Shown: piece by piece, positions 58,882 through 64,000 of the stretch | Numbering within the stretch: the stretch's first letter is position 1 | How the letters are laid out: every line of letters starts with the position of its first letter | DNA from: Scolanthus callimorphus | Taxonomy: Eukaryota; Cnidaria; Anthozoa; Actiniaria; Edwardsiidae | NCBI GenBank assembly: GCA_033964015.1 | Contig: CM066918.1 | Span: forward strand, 30,170,595 to 30,234,594 | Direction of reading: 5' to 3' | Length of the DNA: 64,000 bases | Notes under the pieces: model-generated | What the model saw: only the letters and a program-made list of their open reading frames with translations | Databases searched by the model: none | What the model was told of the DNA's origin: nothing | Program-made: the position numbers and the translations under genes

Positions 58882-60880
58882 AAGAAACGTTTGACAAAAT
58901 TCCTAAAAGTAGCCTTGATTGAATCATTATTGACCGAATTACAATGGTTTGAAACCGTAAGGGAACTCGACTAAAATTGAGCCAGGAGTGTCAGGCGTTC
59001 CTGGCAAAATGTCTTGAAGTCTATGCGTTTCTCTAGCTTTTTCAACTTGTATCCCGCGGTCAGCATTGATTCCGATCAACACCAGAATTAATTCATGTTG
59101 ACGTTTCTAGCGTGGTACAAAAGAATATTCGGCTATTGGAAATCTTTTAAACCAGTTTTATACATGAATTCGGGGGAAACAAAACACAAAACATTTAATT
59201 TCGCCAGGAATGCCTGACACTTCTGGCTGATTTTAGCCGAGTTCCCTAAAAAATTCAAACCACCGTAATTCGGTCAATAACCATCTGATCAAGCCTATAT
59301 TTAAATATTGTGTCAAATAATTGATGCTTTTTCAAAATATGTAAGATTTGTTTCGATAGTTATAAAATTGATAGACTTGATTTTTTGGTCCAAAAAGCAG
59401 AAAAATGCTGAATTTTAGAAAACGCGTAAAATAAAAAGGGTTTTTGTCAAAGTGTTGTGTAGGTAAAGCATTATTTCTAGTGTAAGTCTGATATGATTTA
59501 GTTAAGATTTGATAAAGTTATAGCTGTGTGGATATTTTCACAATAGCTTTTGTTAATGAGATCTCATCAGGTCTGCTAAACCTCTCACTCTTTGTCTGTT
59601 GTGAAAATATTCACACAGCTATACCTTTCTCAAATCTTAACTAATGTACTTCAGATTTACACAGGAAATAATGCTTTACTTCCGCAACAGTTTGACGTGA
59701 CTATTTTCTAATTTACGCGTTTTTTTAAATTCTCGATAAATTCAACATTTCGGCTTTTTGGGCCCGAAAAATCAAGTCTCTCAATTTTATAAGTATCAAA
59801 ACAAAACTGATATCTTCACAAAGAGCATGAAACGTTTGACAAAATTCCTAAGCATAGGCTTGATCGAATCATTATTGACGGAATTACAATGGTTTGAAAC
59901 CTTAAGGGAACTCGACTAAAATTGAGCCAGGAGTATATCAGGCGTTCCTGGCAAAATGTCTTGTAACTTTTTCAGCTTGTATCCCGGTCACTATTGATTC
60001 TGATCAACACCAGAATTCAATCATGTTGACGTTTCAAGCGTGTTACAGAAGAATATTCGGCTATTGGAAATCTTTTAAACCATCTTTCATGCAATTAATC
60101 ATGAATTCAGGCGAAAAATCAAAACACAAAACATTTCATTTCGCCAGGAATGCCTGACACTTCTGGCTAAATTTTGGTCGAGTTCCCTCTGATCAAGCCT
60201 ATATTTAAATATTATGTCAAACTTTTGATGCTCTTTTAAAATATGCAAGATTTGTTTTTATAGTTATAAAATTAATAGACTTGATTTTTTGGTCCAAAAA
60301 GCAGGAAAAATGCTGAATTTTAGAAAACGCGTAAAATATAAAAGGTTTATGTCAAACTGCTGACGTGTATGTAAAGCATTATTTCTAGTGTAAGTCTGAT
60401 ATGATTTAGTTAAGATTTGATAAAGTTATAGCTGTGTGAATATTTTCACAATAGTTTTTGTTAATGAGATCTCATCAGGTCTGCTAAACCTCTCACTCTT
60501 TGTCTCTTGTGAAAATATTCACACAGCTATACCTTTCTCAAATCTTAACTAATTTACTTCAGATTTACACAGGAAATAATGCTTTACTTCCGCAACAGTT
60601 TGACATGACCATTTTCTAATTTACGCGTTTTTTAAAATTCTCGATAAATTCAACATTTCGTTTTTTGAGCCCGAAAAATCAAGTCTTTCAATTTATAAGT
60701 AATCAAAACAAAACTTATATCTTCACAAAGAGCATGAAACGTTTGACAAAATTCCAAAACATAGGCTTGATCGAATCATTATTGACCGAATTACTTGAAT
60801 GTCTTGAACTTCTTCAACTAATATCCCTTCCGATCAACACCAGATGACGTTTCGAGCGTGGTACAAAAAATATTCGTCTA
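58882..60880. repeat. Tandem palindromic repeat, about 0.93-kb unit x 2 plus a partial third
   Basis: Unit starts GAAACGTTTGACAAAATTCC at 58883, 59827 and 60736 (spacings 944 and 909 bp). Each unit contains two long imperfect palindromes. One has GGGAACTCGACTAAAATTGA ... against TTTTAGCCGAGTTCCC, carrying AGCCAGGAGTGTCAGGCGTT / GCCAGGAATGCCTGACACTT. The other is centred on ATGAGATCTCAT, with TATAGCTGTGTGGATATTTTCACAA against TTGTGAAAATATTCACACAGCTATA arms. A lone relic of the CGCCAGGAATGC block is at about 62709. No proteins. Confidence 0.85.
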
Positions 60881-61093
60881 TTAATTGCGAGCGCTAGCGA
60901 GCATATCTAATCTGGACGGAAATCTGGACAAGTCATAACGCCCTTTCTCCTAACGCCCTTAGTCCTAACGCCCTTGGAATGTGGCGCATGCGCAGTACGA
61001 TCATTTTCTCGGCCAAGCGATTTTGGGTTCCGTCGGTGGCACATTCCCCCAGAGTCCTTTGCTCGGAGAGTTAGATACGCCATTCTTGTCAAG

Positions 61094-61169
61094 ATGGAAA
61101 ACATTCACGATTTGGACACGATTTGTCGATCGGTTTACAGAAATTGTTGTTTAAATTCGGAGGTTATCG
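61094..61169 (+). CDS. Possible first coding exon of an unidentified gene
   Basis: ATG at 61094 opens MENIHDLDTICRSVYRNCCL and ends ...EVIG at a strong donor (GTAAGT, 61170), phase 1. The preceding 130 bp is GC-richer, like a promoter or 5' UTR. An acceptor at about 61635 (TTTTTGTAG) would add DSAQEYKFQ and a stop in the right phase. I do not recognise the product, and it may be a chance open frame; the rest of a longer gene may lie outside the window. Confidence 0.25.
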
Positions 61170-62967
61170 GTAAGTAACAGTCATGTGCCTTTGTCAGTCG
61201 TGATTGTATATTTGTAGATGTTTTTAAAGCGTATTTTGACAACAATTTCACGAACAATTTGCCGACTGCAGAGGGACTAATACTCTTAACTTATTCTTTG
61301 GTGGATTTCTTGTAAGTAAAAATAACTTGAATAAAAACTTTTTAAAGCTACTTGGCCCTAGAGAGGGGAATTCTCCAAGTACATAGTTTTTTTTTAGCTT
61401 GGCTGATATGAATCTTTCACAGTTTACAAGCTAAGGTAACTTCTGAAAAGGATGAAGACGACTTTTTGTGGCCAATTGGGCTTTGGGTTAACTTCCATTA
61501 CAATTGTAAACAGATGAAAATATGTAATCAATATATTCATTTCCTGTAAACAGTGTATTAATCATAAATAAACTTGACTGATTGATTGATATTTTTTGTG
61601 TGCTCACTTTTGGATTTTTTTCTTTTCTTTTTGTAGACTCGGCACAAGAATATAAATTCCAGTGATGTTACTAGACAATTTTTTAATAGCCAGCCAAAAA
61701 ACTGCTAAGTGATTACAATTGCACACACATTATTCGGGAATAATATACAAGAAAATCTGATGGATAAATCCAACAATATTACTGGTAGGGATCTGTATTA
61801 ATCTGAGAGATGAAAAATTTGATTAAAAGCTATTTCTGAAATTAAAAATAATTGTTTTGATTTTTTTTTTTCTACATTTTGTTGCATCCCTATTTTGATG
61901 GTCTAAGTTTCTGGCAAATTTACTGTTGTTTTATAGCACAACAAGTGAATATTTATCTCATATTCAGTCTACACCTCATTAAGCTGCATGCATAGACAAT
62001 ATTACATGACCATATGGAGATACAAATTTTATCTTTGAGTGTTAAAATTTATAAATTTTGAACACAATAAGATAAAATTTGTATCACCCTTAGTAAAGCC
62101 TAAAACTCAAGCATGGTAAACAAGATGATAAACAAGATGAAGATGCAAGAAATCCTTTGCCTTGCATATTGCTCTTCAGGTGATTTCTATTGCTTGTTCA
62201 CCATGCAGGAGGTGCATTGTCTGTTGTTGCAGCGAGCACTTCACTTTCTATTAGAAACTTCTAGTAATAATAATAATAATAAGTTTAATTCACCCTCTTG
62301 CAGTTTACTAACTGAATTACAGGGGAGTCAGCAGTGTGACAATGTAAATAGATAGCATAAGCAACACTCAGATTAGGCAATCAGCAAACTTTACAGTTAC
62401 AAAGTCTCTAAATCGATTGGTGTTAACGGGCCTTTGATAGGAAGTACTTTTTGATCTAAGATTGTAACCTGACTCGTGGTGAACTAGGCGATGGGATATA
62501 GCGGGATATAGCGGGTTCCCCGGTTTAATGCGGGAGACGAAACCGCTGGCACGCATGTTTTCTCCTCTCATACAGCGTTTGGAAGGTTTGCGAGCAACAG
62601 AGCTTCCTCGTACTGAATGTTAGGAAATATAATCCTTAGAGCGCGCTTCTGAACGCAATATTTTAAACCAGTGTTTCGGCGAAAAAAAGTTGAATAAACA
62701 TTTCATTTCGCCAGGAATGCATGACACTATTTCTCCCATAAACGGACACCATATTTCTAAACGTTCCAGCCGTCCTGGACAGTGCAACCCTATAGAGTAG
62801 CAACAAGGTGATTAAGCTAAGTCATTCTGTTCATTAAATCCACGTCGAAATAACCTTAACACGCCTTACATATACATGTATCTCTGATCGTCTATTTTAA
62901 ATACTACGCTACAACCGCTATAACAGTGCGCCAGCAGATTTCCTTCACAGCTTCAATTTATAACCCA
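61170..62967. other. AT-rich non-coding stretch
   Basis: No gene seen. Includes an (AAT)n microsatellite at 62264-62282 and an inverted pair GATACAAATTTTATCTT (62020-62036) / AAGATAAAATTTGTATC (62069-62085). Confidence 0.55.
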
Positions 62968-63212
62968 GCTGGGAGTCGCACCCAGTCCTCACTGCACATA
63001 ATCGTACAGCGTGTGCCCTGGTACACCACTGGATGTTCATAAATCGTCGCATTGTGTTTTCTACGAAATATTATTTCTCCATATGTTCCCCATAACACGC
63101 GCTGTGTGTCCCGATTGTTATGATGTGCATGTGCAAAATAGCTGCGCTTCTACAAACCTAGAGTTTGACACGATAAAGTTAACTAAAATAGACGACGAGA
63201 CTCTTAGATAAC

Positions 63213-63412
63213 TTGCAACTCTTATATAACTCTAATATAACTCGTGACTCAAAGGTTACTCGTGACTCTAATATAAGTCGTGACTCTAAGGTTACTTGTG
63301 ACTCTAATAGAAGTCGTGGCTCTAATGATACTTGTGACTCTAATATAACTCGTGTGACTCTAAGGATACTTGTGACTCTAATAGAAGTCGTGGCTCTTAG
63401 GGTAACTGGTGA
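63213..63412. repeat. Degenerate minisatellite of about 18 bp
   Basis: About eleven variants of TCGTGACTCTAATATAAC, with alternating subtypes (AAGGTTACT, AATAGAAGT), the longer pattern recurring about every 35-37 bp. No coding significance. Confidence 0.85.
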
Positions 63413-64000
63413 GTCTATATAAGCCCGCCTTCCCCGGGCTATGTTCTCACCAGGGCCTTAGGGTGATATGCAATTTCGCGGTTATCCAAATCATGATTTT
63501 GTTCTTTACCCCTTCAGGGAAGAGCAGGTTTGCTACATTAAAAGACACGAGTATTCGTGCCGAATAGAATAGTGGCTTACCACTGTGGCGTGTATCATAT
63601 AGCACCCGAGAAAAATGCGTTCAGAATTCCCATACAGACGCTAATAAGATTGGAAAATCTCTTCTTTTGCCGTGTAAATACTGGATGCCTAATATGCTCA
63701 GTGTTTCGATACATAAAGTACCTATCTTACACTCTTCAAAACAGAAATTCGACAAAATACCGTTGAAACCATCATCCGGGCGTATATGTTGTTGTGTTGG
63801 TTTCAACCTGAACTATGTTATTTCTATGCGCTTTTATTTATTTATTTTTCAGTGCCAAGTGCCAAGTGCTTAACGCTAAGACAAGACGTGGTTCTTTTAA
63901 ATTTATCGCATTTTGTCGTGTTTCCTACCGGAAACCCTGATTTTTCTGGCCCCAAAGGGGGTTCGTTTAAGTCCCTCGAACCCCCTCCTAAAGGGCATGA
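63413..64000. other. Right edge of window, nothing recognised
   Basis: No conserved coding sequence or RNA gene seen. The last 50 bases hold GGTTCGTTTAAGTCCCTCGA within a short inverted repeat (CCCCAAAGGGGG ... CCCCCTCCTAAAGGG). Confidence 0.5.

Larger units (their letters stand above)
58335..63075. repeat. Inverted pair of about 110 bp flanking a 4.6-kb segment
   Basis: 58335-58445 (ending ACATCCAGTGGTGTACCAGA ... GACTGGGTGCAACTCCCAGC, TGGGT) recurs inverted at 62968-63075 (ACCCAGCTGGGAGTCGCACC ... GGTACACCACTGGATGTTCAT). The core is about 85% identical by eye. The arms may be two insertions of one short repeat in opposite orientation, or the ends of one large element. The interior holds the palindromic tandem repeat and no transposase-like frame. 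Confidence 0.5.

Overview
Organism and overall character. This is nuclear DNA of an animal, most likely an anthozoan cnidarian such as a sea anemone (inference). Genes are split by short spliceosomal introns with GT-AG borders, and both strands are used. There is a ShKT-domain protein, a urease accessory factor (kept by some invertebrates, lost in vertebrates), and many small inverted-repeat elements. Seven protein genes and two tRNA genes could be assembled exon by exon. Layout from 1 to 20.4 kb: two tandem paralogues of the UPF0462 (C4orf33-like) family lie on the + strand. The first carries two ShKT domains (627-3858, 5' end outside the window); the second has only a signal peptide before the conserved domain (5803-8877). 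An SFT2D3-like Golgi/endosome membrane protein follows (9657-12167, +), converging on a UreF homologue (12609-16263, -). Next is an EGF-repeat membrane protein (17192-20407, -) with a possible alternative GPI-signal last exon at 16733-16821. Layout from 22 to 51 kb: a complete 22-exon cytosolic aconitase/IRP1 gene (22105-38713, +) encodes 892 residues with all three Fe-S cysteines. It converges on a 1334-residue leucine-rich-repeat protein with a very long acidic insert (40798-47338, -). That gene is head to head with centrin-3 (47746-50795, +), which shows an apparent one-base frameshift in exon 2. Layout from 51 to 64 kb: no convincing protein gene. It holds two tRNA-Gly genes (anticodons CCC and GCC), a 2.6-kb inverted-repeat element with an internal 70-bp array, its short derivative, foldback elements and a roughly 0.93-kb tandem palindromic repeat. 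Most striking observation: the aconitase/IRP1 gene contains tandem arrays made from its own exon-intron borders. A 138-bp unit repeated five times carries the 3' splice site plus the start of the exon encoding the CxxC Fe-S ligands. A 49-bp unit repeated about 40 times carries the end of exon 18 with its 5' splice site. Degraded copies of the 3' border of exon 11 lie in intron 10, and an 18-bp x 33 array in intron 21 resembles sequence just past the exon 21 donor. How the spliceosome selects the right copy, and whether array length affects this iron-sensor transcript, is the main open question.
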